Source: Sitta carolinensis
Taxonomy: Eukaryota > Chordata > Aves > Passeriformes > Sittidae
Length of the DNA: 64,000 nt
Assembly (NCBI GenBank): GCA_032173965.1
Contig: CM063283.1
Coordinates: 84,712,243-84,776,242 of the forward strand
Reading direction: 5' to 3'
Under the pieces are notes generated by a model. That model saw nothing but the letters and a program-made list of their open reading frames with translations, ran no database searches and was not told the DNA's origin. How positions within the stretch are numbered: the stretch's first letter is position 1; each line of letters opens with the position of its first letter. Position numbers and translations under genes: made by a program. Below are positions 48,952 to 64,000 of this stretch, one piece after another.

Positions 48952-64000
<15,049 letters not shown>

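Overview
This window is vertebrate nuclear DNA and most likely comes from a passerine bird. The evidence is spliced genes with vertebrate GT/AG introns, several CR1 retrotransposon 3' ends (the dominant avian interspersed repeat), an avian ERVL-type solo LTR, and one SINE with a tRNA-Ile head fused to a CR1 tail. That SINE design is known from the passerine TguSINE family. No mammalian L1 or Alu sequence was recognised.

Two genes lie tail to tail. Positions 1-34840 on the + strand hold the 3' part of TMEM131: 30 coding exons, the stop codon at 34118-34120, and a short 3' UTR ending near an AATAAA at 34812. The N-terminal roughly 350 residues lie before the window. Positions 64000-46216 on the - strand hold the 3' part of INPP4A (PtdIns(3,4)P2 4-phosphatase): five shared coding exons including the CX5R catalytic loop, then two alternative C-terminal exons. 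The exon met first (53055-53235) encodes a hydrophobic membrane-anchor tail. The next (48952-49084) encodes the canonical soluble tail and is followed by a 3' UTR of about 2.7 kb.

Positions 34841-46215 are intergenic. They hold one CR1, one tRNA-Ile/CR1 SINE, a hexamer microsatellite, a CpG-rich block with a minus-strand AATAAA at 37287, and some coding-like minus-strand segments that could not be assigned to a gene. In the human map, from memory, VWA3B and CNGA3 lie between these genes and the two diverge, so this arrangement looks rearranged.

The main anomalies are three frame disruptions in an otherwise perfectly spliced TMEM131: 2 bp missing in the exon at 3176-3344, 1 bp in 18768-18925 and 1 bp in 27038-27211. 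They could be assembly indels or real lesions. Other points of note are a nested hairpin in a TMEM131 intron (17879-17997) and a CpG-dense block inside the INPP4A 3' UTR. The two genes are not known to act in one pathway: TMEM131 acts in collagen/secretory cargo recruitment at the ER, INPP4A in endosomal phosphoinositide turnover. No strong case for an undescribed biological system was found.
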